From Ulota crispa (lineage: Eukaryota; Streptophyta; Bryopsida; Orthotrichales; Orthotrichaceae): a stretch of DNA of 64,000 nt. Shown piece by piece: positions 32,930 through 44,200 of this stretch (position 1 is its first letter; each line of letters opens with the position of its first letter). Location: positions 14,314,409 to 14,378,408 of the forward strand of contig OY987250.1 in assembly GCA_963920765.1 (NCBI GenBank), in the 5' to 3' direction. The translations under genes and the position numbers were made by a program. Under the pieces are notes generated by a model. The model saw nothing but the letters and a program-made list of their open reading frames with translations, was not told where the DNA came from and ran no database searches.

Positions 32930-33330
32930 GCAATTCATTTTGAGTGTTTATATTAAAGAGCCAAATCATAACCATCATTTAATGTGGCACATGACATGGT
33001 AGGTGGGTTATTTCTTAAACTCTTGTAAGTTATAGTTTGCTTCCATGGAATTAAAATCTTCAATAGCTTTTAGATGGTTTGAAGGGAATAGTGAAGGTAT
33101 TTAACCCCTAAGCATCTGAGGGGACATTGTGGATACACTAGGTTCAATGTATTTGCGGGGATAAAAAACATCCTCCTTGACGTTTAGGGCTTAAATCTCA
33201 CAAAGGGGGTGTTCTTTTATCCATGCTCATTCCCTATGCTTACATGGATTATATAATAAAAGAACATAAATCAACAAGGTTATGTTTATACCTCAAGCTT
33301 TCATCACCCTTGACATGAGTGTACTTTCTC
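32930..33330. repeat. Repeat R1, copy 2 (occupied)
   Basis: Related to 407-828 (shared ACATGGNAGGTGGGTTA, TCATCACCCTT and other blocks). It is interrupted by the 94-bp TTAA-flanked element at 33101-33194. Confidence 0.6.
33101..33194. mobile_element. Short TTAA-flanked element (T16)
   Basis: TTAA-CCCCTAAGCATC on the left and GACGTTTAGGGC-TTAA on the right; 94 bp. The matching site in repeat copy R1 (around 635) has a single TTAA. Confidence 0.6.
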
Positions 33331-33838
33331 TAAGAAGTTCAAATATTGAACAATGACAATTTGCAAGCATGTTCTAAGCAAACTAAAGCAAGATTATTTT
33401 TCATCCATTTAAAAATTATTAAATCTTTGTTAGTTTTCTAAATATTTTTATGTATAGATTTCTAAATGTCCCCTATATAAAACATTTTATAATTCTAATA
33501 CTACCAATATGAACTACCTCATTAACAAATATTTCAAGTTCAACATCTAACTCAAACGTGACTATAAAACTATAGGGAAGATAAAAACTAATAAACATCA
33601 TCATAATTAGATATGTCCAAGTATGTCTTGCTTGTGCTTTGGGCCATCTCACTTGTTTTCTTTTCTTTTCTCTTTTAATGTTTATCTTGTTCAATTTATT
33701 CCTCTCTCTGCTTATTTTTCACCCTCCCTTTTTCTCTCCCTCCCCCTCAAACTTTACAATGACTTTCATCTTACCTTTCCCTACCTTTTCCTTGCCCTCC
33801 CTTCCTCCCTAATAGAGAATTTTGAATTTCCTATATAT

Positions 33839-33911
<73 letters not shown>
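33839..33911. repeat. (AC)n(AT)n compound microsatellite
   Basis: About ten AC units followed by some 25 AT units. Open frames on both strands through it are by-products. Confidence 0.98.
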
Positions 33912-33917
<6 letters not shown>

Positions 33918-34824
33918 TGTACACACGTTGCGTGAGTTGGACATGCATAGGTAATGCAACATGCAATTTTACAAAAAATTGATATCTCATAAATTAATTG
34001 GTTTATAATCTAATCTTGATGTACTATACAAAAAATCAATACATCACAACATGTTTAGAATTTAAACCTCATGCATAGTCATTTTGGTCCTTTTTTTGAG
34101 ATCAACAATACCAATCACTTTCATCACAATGCTACTCTTTAATACTTTGCTAGGCATTGCTTGGGGTTTTATTGGTTTATGGCACATGGTTGGAGGGTGT
34201 TTGGTGTTCTATATTTGGGGCATCCTTTGTTGTTTCAAATTCCACCAAAAATTTCTAGAAATTTTTGGAAAAGGACGTGGTTGGAGGGCACTTGGTGTTC
34301 TAAATCTTGAACGTCTTTTGTTGCTTCAACTTACAATAGAAAATTCTAGAAAGTTTTAGAAAAGGGCGCACTTAGAAAAATCCTCTCACTTAGTAGTATA
34401 GATATATATAATATTTTATTTTTATTTTTTGTGGTACAAAAACCCAAGCTTTGCATGCAAAAGACCATACCAAATTTTATGGTGTGGCACATGAAATTTC
34501 ACATTTCATTTAAAATCATCATATGGTATTGGAGGTTGTATGACATCTACTTTTCTCACTTGGCACATGAAAACCTTTGGCTTCACAAACATATAGTTTT
34601 CCTTATACAAAAACCCTCCTTTCACATGAACACTTTTGACTTCATGGACAAACACTTTTTCCAAACAAAAAAACCCTCATAAATATTCAAAATATATATT
34701 GAAACTAATATGTTTTCAAATTTTTTGGTTTCAGCTTTTATTATTAAGGATTAATGAATGCAAAGCTAAATCCTAGATATGACCCATATATCATGCTACC
34801 CATTTTGTGAATGCAAAGGTTATC
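33912..34824. other. Intergenic, nothing recognised
   Basis: AT-rich DNA. A partial internal duplication around 34186-34220 and 34277-34312 (GGTTGGAGGG...TTGGTGTTCTA) is visible. No gene. Confidence 0.5.
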
Positions 34825-35054
34825 CAAACCCTTAAACGTCCCTTGGGCTCTGGAGATATGGTACCAAATATGATTGCAACCAATATACAGAAGTTTGAAT
34901 CAGCTAGAAATCAAGTGTTACAACCATACATATTGAAGGGTTGTATGATGGTGGATGCATTTTTTTTTAGAAAGCCCTCATAATAGCTCAAATATGTCTA
35001 TACATACGGCCATACGTATGGCCGTAAAGGGCGTTTGGGACGTTCAAGGGTTAA
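34825..35054. mobile_element. TTAA-flanked element (T10), left TTAA eroded
   Basis: Left end CAAA-CCCTTAAACGTCCCTTGG; right end GGGACGTTCAAGGG-TTAA. It is colinear with T9 (32621). A palindromic CATACGGCCATACGTATGGCCG lies near the right end. Confidence 0.75.
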
Positions 35055-35518
35055 ATTAATTGTACCAATGATGCTCGCAATGATGGAGAGAAATTGGCAC
35101 TTAGTGTGTTGTCAACTGATTGGTTTGGCCAAAAACCAGGTTGGATTTTAAATTTATATGATGCAAGATAAGAGATAAATGTATAAAAATAAAAAATTAA
35201 CTTGTAAAAGAAATTAATTACAAAAGAAATGCCCAATTGATATTGTGAAAAAGCTCCATGGGGAAAAAACCAGGATTGTCCCAAGACATCACCCAATTGA
35301 TAATGTGAAGGAACAAAATTTTGCTTGCTCATTTCTAAAGCACTAAATGTATGATATTTTATAATATGCAATTGGCTAATAACAAGGGTTGGAAATTGAA
35401 ATATCCTCATTTATTTATTCTTTATGAAATAGTTAGATGTCAATGTGTGAGTACAGATACAAGTGACAAGGCTTTCTTTGTGCAAAACAACATTTAACAA
35501 AAGTAACGCGATTGCATG

Positions 35519-35880
35519 ACTACTATAGCCGGAGAGCAGAATCGGCAGTCCACTGCCGAATCAAATATTTTTCCAAAAAAACTCCATTCAGCATTCTAGT
35601 TTATAATTTCTCAAAGATTAGGCATTTAAAAAAAATACCATTATTACTTGGCAATTAGCCCTTGGCACATAGTTTAAAGTAGGCTGAGCCCTTCTAAAAT
35701 AAGCTTATACTTTTCAAAATTAGCTATGCTTAATTTAATGACTTCTATAATGTTTAGCATTTTGATTTTTTGTTTTTTCTAACATTTGGGCATTTTTGGA
35801 GAATAATATATGAAATAATTTGGCTAAATTTAGAAAAATTAATTTATGCCAAATTTGCTCTCAACCTACAGTACTGTAAA
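35519..35880. repeat. Dispersed repeat K, copy 2 (uninterrupted)
   Basis: Matches the two flanks of T1 (9872-9957 and 10656-10980) as a continuous sequence, passing through TTATAATTTCTCAAAGATTAGGCA, where T1 is inserted in the other copy. Confidence 0.7.
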
Positions 35881-36220
35881 TTTAGGAAGTGTTATTGTGT
35901 AGCTATAAAGGGGCCCTTAAGTGATTACAATGGTATTAATAGATGCAATTGTTTTGTTGAAAATTGCAACAAAATTTTGACGTTTAGTTACAAATCTTGA
36001 GGAGTATCTAGGAGGAAATTTAGAATATGCACTTGATGAAAGAGATAGTTCTAAATTCTAAAATTTACAGTGATTCACTACAAACTTTTGAATTCAATTC
36101 CATCTCCATTTTTTGAAATTGGGAGAATCTTTGACCTTTTCATGATGAAGAGTTGTGCAAAATTCAATTCATGCCAATGATACATAATAAATGATCACAA
36201 ACAAACTTTTTTTTGACATA

Positions 36221-36456
36221 ATGTAGGAGCACCCAATACCAAGAGTGTGTCTAATGCCATCACTCTCTACACAAGGTGGTCATTCTAGAACTTAAATCTA
36301 GGTTGTGATCTAGGTACACCATAGATAGCTTAGTGTTATTGACCAAAATGGTAAGTTATCTATGGTGTACCTAGATTTAAGTTCTAGAATGACCACCTTG
36401 TGTAAAGAGTGACGGCATTAGGTACACTCTTGGTATTGGGTACTCCTACCTTACAT
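36221..36456. mobile_element. Palindromic MITE, family F, copy 1
   Basis: TGTAGGAGCACCCAATACC is mirrored by GGTATTGGGTACTCCTACC. Pairing runs almost to the centre (CCTAGATTTAAGTTCTAGAA against TTCTAGAACTTAAATCTAGG); about 235 bp, near-perfect hairpin. Confidence 0.85.
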
Positions 36457-36645
36457 GGATTTTGACTAGTGAATGTTTTTAGACAAAGGAGAATTTAGTC
36501 AATTTTGAAATGATGTGAGAAAAAAATGACCAAAAAATATTGGAAGACTACTGCTAATACCAACTAATGTTTTAAAATTCCAATTAAATCCACCATAGTA
36601 TACATAACAATGCTAAAAAAAATCTTCCCAAACACTAACTTGACC

Positions 36646-36867
36646 TAAAGTAGAAACACCCAATACCAACAGTGTACCTAACTAATGGCGTTGACCACTC
36701 TTTACATACGATGATCATTTTAGGACTTAAATCTAGGTAAACCATATATAACTTATTAATGTTGACCAAAATAATAAGCTATCTACGGCTTACTCAGATT
36801 TAAGTTCTAGAATAATCACCTTGTGTAGAGAGTGACACTAGTAGGTACATTATTGGTATTCAACACG
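36646..36867. mobile_element. Palindromic MITE, family F, copy 2
   Basis: Diverged copy of the element 190 bp upstream: GTAGAAACACCCAATACC ... TTATTGGTATTCAACACG, with the centre GACCAAAATAATAAGC matching GACCAAAATGGTAAGT. A further fragment of the same end, TTGGTATTGAGTGCTCTTACC, lies near 37505. Confidence 0.7.
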
Positions 36868-37166
36868 TTTTTTTTACTATAAATTGCCGTAAATTTAAAA
36901 AAATTAATCATAGTTTAATTTAAATAAAAAATATTAGGTAATATTTTTATTTAAAATTTATGCTTTAAATGTTTAACTCTTAACTTAATTTATAACACTT
37001 AATAAAATTAAATAGTTTTTTTTTAAGACTAACAAATTATTTTGTATTTTTAAATTTCAAATTTGACAAATTTGGGCCGATGGTAGCCCATCCCTCCATT
37101 TATTAGCCAATGTACACTAAACACCAAAAATTTGGCAAAGAAAAAACACCAACACCATAAAAAAAA

Positions 37167-37479
37167 GGGAAAATTTCATGGATACCCTTGAAGTTTGCAA
37201 TAATTTCATACATATCCCTGCTTTTTCAGAAACTTCACGGATACCCTTGGATCAAAATTTTCAAGCATTTTTTGTTGTGCATGCCACTTCCCTTCTCCCT
37301 TTATGCGCACACTACTTCTTTCTTGTTATGTTGTGCACACAAAGAAAGAAGTGAAGTGGCATGCACAACAAAAAACAACACTTGAAAATTTGGATCCAAG
37401 GATATCTGTGAAATTTCTGAAAAAGCAGGGGTATCTATGAAATTATTGCAAACTTCAGGGGTACCCATGAAATTTTCCC
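37167..37479. mobile_element. Palindromic element G
   Basis: GGGAAAATTTCATGGATACCC is mirrored by GGGTACCCATGAAATTTTCCC. Inner arms pair well (GTTGTGCATGCCACTTC against GAAGTGGCATGCACAAC). 313 bp, about 480 bp upstream of a gene's first exon; it is either inserted into a third family-F copy or next to its fragment. Confidence 0.85.
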
Positions 37480-37958
37480 AAAAAAAAATGCCCTGTTGGT
37501 TTGGTATTGAGTGCTCTTACCTTATACGAGCGTCGTCTCCTTGACATGTCCGTCCACATCAACCACTCAACCCCCCAACCAAGACGTTGACTGCCACGCC
37601 GCCATAATTCACGTACAGTTCGCAACTAAGCTCGTGAAGCTCAAATCCCTCGAATCCTTCGCCGTGCATTCGTAGACTCCCATGCACCATCGTTCAGCAT
37701 CATAATTTTGAATTTTGAATTAACTACCTCCATGAAACTCTCCATCGCTGCCATTTTCAACAATTCTTGCTCTCCTGATCATTCTGCGAAAACTAAACGT
37801 CTTGCTCGGAGTTGTCGCAGGACGTACATCGCTTAGTATTCAAGGTTTCAAGATCATTTTGTGTGCATTCTCGATCAATTCATGCTGTAGCTTGATCCGC
37901 TTCCAAGATCAAAAACTCTCGAGAAAACTACGGTGGAGTTCCGGCAGGGCAAGGCATT

Positions 37959-39146
37959 ATGGCAGAGCAGGGCAGAACTAATTTACAAATTGTGTGCGCA
38001 AAGATGAGGATGACAAGTATTAATTTGTTACGTGTGATCATGAATGGAGAAGAGGAGGATGATCGTGTAAGAAGAGTTAAAGAGATTGTAGCAGCAGCAG
38101 CAATAAGAGCTCAAGATTATGTGGCAGCAGCAGCAGTGCTTCTCGTACGGGGAGCCGTGGTGGTATTCCTCCTCGTAATCGCGGGCGTATTCGTCGTCTT
38201 TCTCGTTGTACCTGCTGTGATTCTCCTGAGTCCTTTCTACCTCTTTGTGAAATTTCTCACAAAGCTGTACCACGAGATGACCTCAAAATTCTGGCAGCAG
38301 CCTCGTCGACCTCGAAGGATTCCTAATTACAATCGGGTACGTGGCAACCAACACTCACCATTATTTCTTCTTCCATTTTCTTCTTGAACCCTAATTCTGT
38401 TGTTGCAGCTTTTCTGACTCGCCATCAGATTTTCAATCAAGTTACTGAACCTTTGCTTTGTCTTAACATGACCAACGTGTACTCGGAGCCATTTTCCTGA
38501 TTTTTGTGGCTGTAGAATCAGAAGCAAATCTACTACAATGTCGATGGTTTTGAGTTTAATAGAACGATACAAACAAACACTCACTAGTTCATCAGTTTTT
38601 GAGAATGGGGCTGAATGTCTAGAAAATGCCTTGCTAGCCTTTTGAATGTCCAAGGGTTAACTGACTTTTGAACATATATCTTGGTTTCAACGCTTTCGAA
38701 CAAACACTCCAGTTCATCAGTTTTTGAGAATGGGGCTGAATTTCTATACAATAGCCTTGTTAGCCTTTAATCGTCTAAGGGTTAACTGATTTTTGAAATG
38801 ATATCCAGGTTTTAATGGTTCTGAACAAACACTCCTGTTCATCAGTTTTTGAGAATGGGGCTGAACTCGTATACAATGCGTTGCTAGTCTTTAGAGTTTA
38901 GACGTCTAATGGTTAATTGATTTTTAAAATGATATCTTGGTTTCAACGCTTTCGAACAAACACCCCAGTTCATCAGTTTTTGAGAATGGGGCTGAATTTC
39001 TATACAATGTCTTGCTGGACTTTAAACGTCTAAGGGTTAACTGATTTTTGAAATGTTATCTTGGTTTTAATAGTTTTGTTTTTATGTGGAAATGATTGCA
39101 GAGGCGAATCCTTGGACAGTGGACTGTGATTTGGGAGGAACTGTGA
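37959..39146 (+). CDS. Small hairpin membrane protein, two exons, unknown family
   Basis: Exons 37959-38336 and 39102-39146 join in phase 0 (CGG|GTACGT ... AATGATTGCAG|AGG) to give 140 residues. The ATG lies in the context ATTATGGCA. Residues 29-45 are charged (GEEEDDRVRRV), 46-62 alanine-rich, and about 56-100 form one long hydrophobic stretch interrupted by prolines at 85 and 92 (VVPAVILLSPFYLFVKF). A basic, proline-containing tail (PRRPRRIPNYNR) follows, and exon 2 adds a 14-residue end, RRILGQWTVIWEEL. A roughly 45-residue hydrophobic run with central prolines suggests a membrane hairpin such as those of ER or lipid-droplet proteins; the canonical oleosin proline knot is not present. Location is therefore inference and the family unknown. 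The surrounding DNA from 37530 to 38400 is GC-balanced, as expected for a gene. The intron holds four 125-bp tandem repeats. Confidence 0.55.
38573..39080. repeat. Four-copy 125-131 bp tandem repeat in intron
   Basis: Units begin at 38573, 38700, 38825 and 38956, each with ACAAACACTC, then TTCATCAGTTTTTGAGAATG and AAGGGTTAA or a variant. The array fills the 3' two-thirds of the intron and stops about 20 bases before the acceptor. Confidence 0.92.
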
Positions 39147-40828
39147 CTTTGTAAAGTTGCTTGAATGGAAGTGGAGAGTACCCACCCTTGGGAAATATTG
39201 TTATGAAGATCTTGGCAATTTTGTAAAAGCAAAGCTTCGTCAAGAGGTCACTGGAATGGCGACGTTCCTCTCGAATGCAACACCAGCAAAACTTAAAAAT
39301 AGTACAAAGATTTAAGCACTGTAAATCCATTGTTGAAAGCTTTTTGTCAAGTTTGTGAAGATTTTAGTATCTATTTGATTACAGTACAAAACATAGTAAA
39401 GTTCTCTTCAAGAGCTCTAGCTTTCATTTCATATAATTCTTCAAAAATGTAATGCCCATCGATCAGCGAGAATTACATTTTATTGTACTATACGAAGCAA
39501 CAGGCTCTATATGAAGTAAAAGCTTGCTAAATTTTCAAAACTTCTGCTACATTTTTTGTGATTACAGGAAAGTGAATTAATACTACTGTTAAATTCAAAA
39601 TTTTAGCACATTCAGGGCTGGTTTTTCTTAGCAACCTGAGCTAAATGTGAAATTACATTAGGAAGTACTGGTTGGTACTCTATCCTGACGTCCATAAGGA
39701 ATTGGTGGATGCGACTTATTATAATTGCAAATTCTACATATAACTTGGCAGAATCTCCTTCCATTAAGGGAGTTGTGCAAACCTTTAACTAAGTAAGCTT
39801 TAGAGTTTATTTGGAATGTAAGAAACTCGTTTGATGTCTTTTTGAGTTTTTTTAGAGGTTCTATACAAAGTGTTTTCAAGTAATAATCATATAGATATAT
39901 ATGTAATGTTTTGTAAAATTAGAAACTCTTTCAAATCTAATGTTAGCTTCCATTCTAACTCCAGTTTGAAATTCACCTCAAAATTTCTTACTAACATTTA
40001 ATCTCCAGAAGAAAAATGGATATGCAACTTGGTGACATGGGGTGGCACTTCTATCGATATCCAAGTTTCCAAGGATGAATTTGTTTATTTCTAAGTGCTC
40101 TTGAATGATGTCCAACTCCCAACTTAGCCTCATTCACATTTCCATTGAGAATAATGCATCGCTACTCACTTGTTAGATATTTAGAGAAATACAATGTTGT
40201 TTGTCATGATTCAAAGGCAGAGCAATCAAACAATCCTAATAGTCATGAAGAAGTGCACAAAGGCACTTCATGGTGCAACAAAGGTGTAGCAGTCATCCTC
40301 GAGTTCCAATCTCAGCTACAATGAGCCATTTTTGCTTACTATGGCTCTCCGTGGGAATATGGAAAACAATCACCCCTTCTCATAGCACTCTTAAACTTTG
40401 TTAGCATCTCCCTTCCTTTTATGCTCCGATTGGTGACTTTTAAGGATATCCTAAAAAAGACCAGAGGTTATTAAGATGTTTTTAGAAGTTGCATATGCAA
40501 TTTTAAGAAAGATACTTGAAAGTCTCAAACGACCACATCGAAGTTGTTTATGCCACTAAACCATCAATGCCTAAGCTATTAGGAAGGTTGGATTCCTTAA
40601 ATGTTTTCATGTGCATCCACTCAGATTATCTCAAATAAACTAGTTCTAAAATTTATGCATACATAAAATGACCCAAATCATCTTTTGTGGGTTGATACTA
40701 ACATTTCAAGTATACAGTACAATCCAAAACTCAAGGAGTGGCAGATGTTCCTATTAGCAATAAACCCACCGAAGCCAGAATGGGAAAAAGAAGAGAGAAT
40801 TTTACAGGTTGGATTGCCCAAGCATAGT
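39147..40828. other. 3'UTR then intergenic, nothing recognised
   Basis: The first few hundred bases are probably 3'UTR and downstream of the small membrane-protein gene. The rest is AT-rich with no transposon ends or credible frames. Confidence 0.5.
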
Positions 40829-41173
40829 GCAGTGGTGCTTGGTTAGCGTCAACCTTTGTAAGAGCAACAATTGGATAAGATTATAGCCTCATTCCCCTTT
40901 TGTTCAAAATCATGTATTATGAGCTTGAATAAGGTCAAGTGCTTGCATATGGTCAACTTTTTCTTTTCATCAATTCCCATTTTGACTCCTTAGTTAGAAA
41001 GGCGTTTGGTTAGTGTACCAAAAACATGGGTGGGAAAGCACCTCCAAAGTTGCAACCCCTAGAATTAGGGAAAGTAATACAAATGGAGTGTTTGTTTATG
41101 ATCAATGCTTGGATAAGGTCAACACTTTTTTCTAGTTCAAAGTAAGTGTTGACGCTAACCAAGCACCACTGTA
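40829..41173. mobile_element. MITE with CAGTGGTGCTTGG ends
   Basis: CAGTGGTGCTTGGTTAGCG is mirrored by CGCTAACCAAGCACCACTG; both sides continue into GTCAAC / GTTGAC. About 345 bp, non-coding, single copy in this window. Confidence 0.8.
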
Positions 41174-41527
41174 GAAGGTATGGTAGACTAATAGAAGTTT
41201 GAAAAGTTCTCCAATATGATATAAGATATATGTCTATGACAAAAAATACTTTCTTTTTTTTCTTTTCATAAATAGCAAACAAAGTTTTCTTGAAGAGTAA
41301 ATCTATAAAAAAAATTACACAATTGTTGTAGCTAGATACTATGGCTAATACCACCTTTCTTGTCTCCACAAAAAAAATGATTTCTAATTACTTCAAAGTT
41401 TTGAGCAATAAGAAAAGTTTGAACTTTAAAGTGAGTGATCCTCTAGTGGTTTACATCACAAGAAAGTAATCTTGACATTGCTCTTTTGAATGTCATTAGA
41501 TCTTTTGTTGGTCATGTTAAGCCTCAG

Positions 41528-42094
41528 AGGGTCACTTAGTGTATTCATACAAACCACGTGCAATCAAATTTTGACCCCCTTATTTTATGTTCTAAAACTT
41601 AAACAAAAGGAAAAGAAAAAAAAATGAGTAGGTTTTCCTACTTTGGAAGTTTATGTTTTGAATTGTTGATAATTTTATTTGTTAATTATAATTAGTTACA
41701 AATTCTTGAAGTAAAATGATATATTGCAGAGCTGAATAACTTCTACACCCCTATTTTATATACAAAAAAATTGTTTAAAAAATACACAAAAAATTCTAAA
41801 AAACAAGGCTCTATTGAAAGTTTATATTTGTTGAATATTGATGCAATGGTCATTTAAATGTGTTCTCTATAAAAAATTGAGTTGAAAAACATGCCATTTT
41901 GGTTCATTTTTCAACTTTCTCTAGAAATCCTTTAATGTATTATTTGGATTGAAGATTTTGGCAATAGAATCATATAGTCATGATTAAACAATGTTCAAAA
42001 TTATAAATTGAAATCATAGTTTATTTAGTAGTAAATAGGGGTCAAAAGATCACTTGATCGCACATGGTGTACTATATATACACTAAGTGACCCC
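41528..42094. mobile_element. Foldback element with GGGTCACTTAGTG ends
   Basis: GGGTCACTTAGTGTATTCATA is mirrored by TATATACACTAAGTGACCCC. An inner pair, TTTTGACCCC / GGGGTCAAAA, gives about 570 bp. Non-coding. Confidence 0.75.
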
Positions 42095-42675
42095 TTCTAG
42101 TGTTAAGCTAAAAATGCTTGGACTATAACTTCAATGAAAAGAGGCACTACACAAAAAAGCTAGTCCAAAATGTCACAACTAATAATAGACATCAATTTCT
42201 TAAGGTGGTGCCAAAAATCACCAATAATAAGAAATCAACCTCATAAATTATTCTGTTAAAATTCAATGAACCATTCAACACCTTCTATTGATTGAGAGAA
42301 ATTTGGAAAAATCCTTCTACAAACTAGCAACATTGTAGTTAAAGATTATTTTGTAGTTGTCAAGCGGTCACTTCCTTGTGTATTCTTTTTAATGCATAAT
42401 TACCACCTATCAAACTATCAATTTAGTACTTTGATATTAAAAATGGCTTATCACTAAAATGTGAACTTTATCAATTCTTAGTCTAGTTTTCTTTGTCACA
42501 CAAGACAAATGTACATAAATATGCAACATTTAGTTTAGTACAATCAAAGTCAAATAAATTGAAGACTCATGCACAACATTTACTTAAAGTTATATAATTA
42601 GAACATAAACTAAGCCTTTGACATTTGAAATATCAAGATAACAGTGACAATGTATATTCAATGCATGTGCACCTT

Positions 42676-42827
42676 CACTACAAGGAAACAATGTCCAAAA
42701 TGACAATTTTTGTCAATTTGGACGTGTCTCACTTTGGTCTTTTTTTTTGTCACTTTGGACATTTTTGTCAATTTGGACATATTTAGTCAATTTGAACGTG
42801 TCACTGCGGGCAATTTTTCCTGTAGTG
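42676..42827. mobile_element. CACTA-type mini-element with CTT duplication
   Basis: CACTACAAGGAAACAATGTCC on the left and TTTTTCCTGTAGTG on the right; 152 bp. CTT flanks both sides (42673-42675, 42828-42830). The interior repeats TCAATTTGGACAT / TGTCCAAAATGACA motifs in inverted arrangement. Confidence 0.85.
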
Positions 42828-42872
42828 CTTTTTTGCCTTCATTTGTAAAAGTAACAAACTATAAAAGACAAA

Positions 42873-43016
42873 CACTACAAGAAAAATGTGTCCTAAATGA
42901 CTATTCTACAATGATTAGAAATATCCACAATGATTTGAATGGAGTCATCTAATAGTCATTGTAAACATTTGCAATTGTTATGGACTAGTTGTTTACGCAA
43001 GTTTTTTCTTGTAGTG
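42873..43016. mobile_element. CACTA-type mini-element, 144 bp
   Basis: CACTACAAGAAAAA ... TTTTTTCTTGTAGTG. The interior differs from its neighbour at 42676. No intact target duplication (AAA versus GAT). Confidence 0.8.
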
Positions 43017-44200
43017 GATTGGCTCTTAACTATCATAAAGTATCATATTTTTTCAATGTGAAAACAAACACTATTCACATGTTACAACCAACTAACACCA
43101 TTTTCATATAATAGTTTCTATGACATGCTTTTATGATGCACTTCAACTCATGAGCCATAGGCACCATCACTATATGATTTTAATAATGGCAAGAGAGCAG
43201 CATTTGTAATCATATATATTAACTATCAAACCACTTTGATGCAAGTGTTTCAAAAAACATGGTTCACATTTTATATTTTAGAAGATATGATGCAAAGGTT
43301 GGAACCCATGGGGAGCACTCCTATTTTTTTTATTGGCAATGTGCAATCAAATTAAGGGATATTATAATTAGGGCGCACCTAAATTTTAGAAAAGGATTTG
43401 AAGTAAAATAGCATCAATAGAATTAGAATTTCTTTGTAAAAACGATGTTAAGTAAATGAAGGGTAGAAAAAACTATGGAAATTTGGGTTTATTTTATTTC
43501 TACAATAGCATTGTCAAAAAGAAAAAGGTAGACCAAAAATAGGGATTTGGACAGTTGGACCTGCCAGAGGCATCCAAAGCCCGAGTAATGCTCATAGGAT
43601 TCTATAGTCGTGGGGTAGGATGGAAGGCTCTTGTGGATGAGGGTGCAATTTTGGATGATTTTGTTTGTTAGGAAAGGAAGGACTTAGGGTTTGAGGATGC
43701 ATGCACTATTTGGTTTTGATGCACGTTAGTTTCCTCAATAGTTTGAACTGGGCTTTTTTTGCACGGGTGTTTCTATCTTTGCAGTGCAAGTTGATCCTGG
43801 CTTTTTGAATTGCGCGCCATATTGGACAAACGTGGCTGGAGAGTATTCTGGTTTCTGCGCAGTGTTTACACATTGGCGACCCGATTGGCAAGGGAGAAAG
43901 AAAGCAAGTTCACATTGTTTCTCTACCATGTTGAGATTTACCTAATGCTTTCAGCATTTTGATCTAGGGTTTTGTGATGTGTTGATGTGGGATTCTATGA
44001 TGCACATTGATTTTAGCGTGGCTATTGTTTCTTCCCTAGTCAAAGAATGTCTGTATGAGATTAGGGTGTTTCACTTGGTCCTTTTGCGCACTGTAGTTTA
44101 GGGTTTAGGGCGTTAACAAATTTGTCATATAAGTGTTCTGATTCAATTGTTGTAGCCAATATCCAACGAGATTTAGGGTTTTCTATACTTTGGTTTTAAC
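43017..44200. other. Region upstream of the decayed transposase
   Basis: AT-rich to about 43550, then GC-balanced to 44200. The latter part is probably the leader or an intron of the transposon that carries the decayed transposase; no terminal inverted repeat could be paired with sequence beyond 48700. Confidence 0.35.

Noticed and set aside
33623..33982. Tyr/Ile and Thr/His repeat frames on both strands
   Set aside because: Translations of the AC/AT microsatellite.
38573..39080. Possible CRISPR-like spaced repeat
   Set aside because: The units are contiguous 125-bp tandem copies inside a plant intron, not short repeats with unique spacers.
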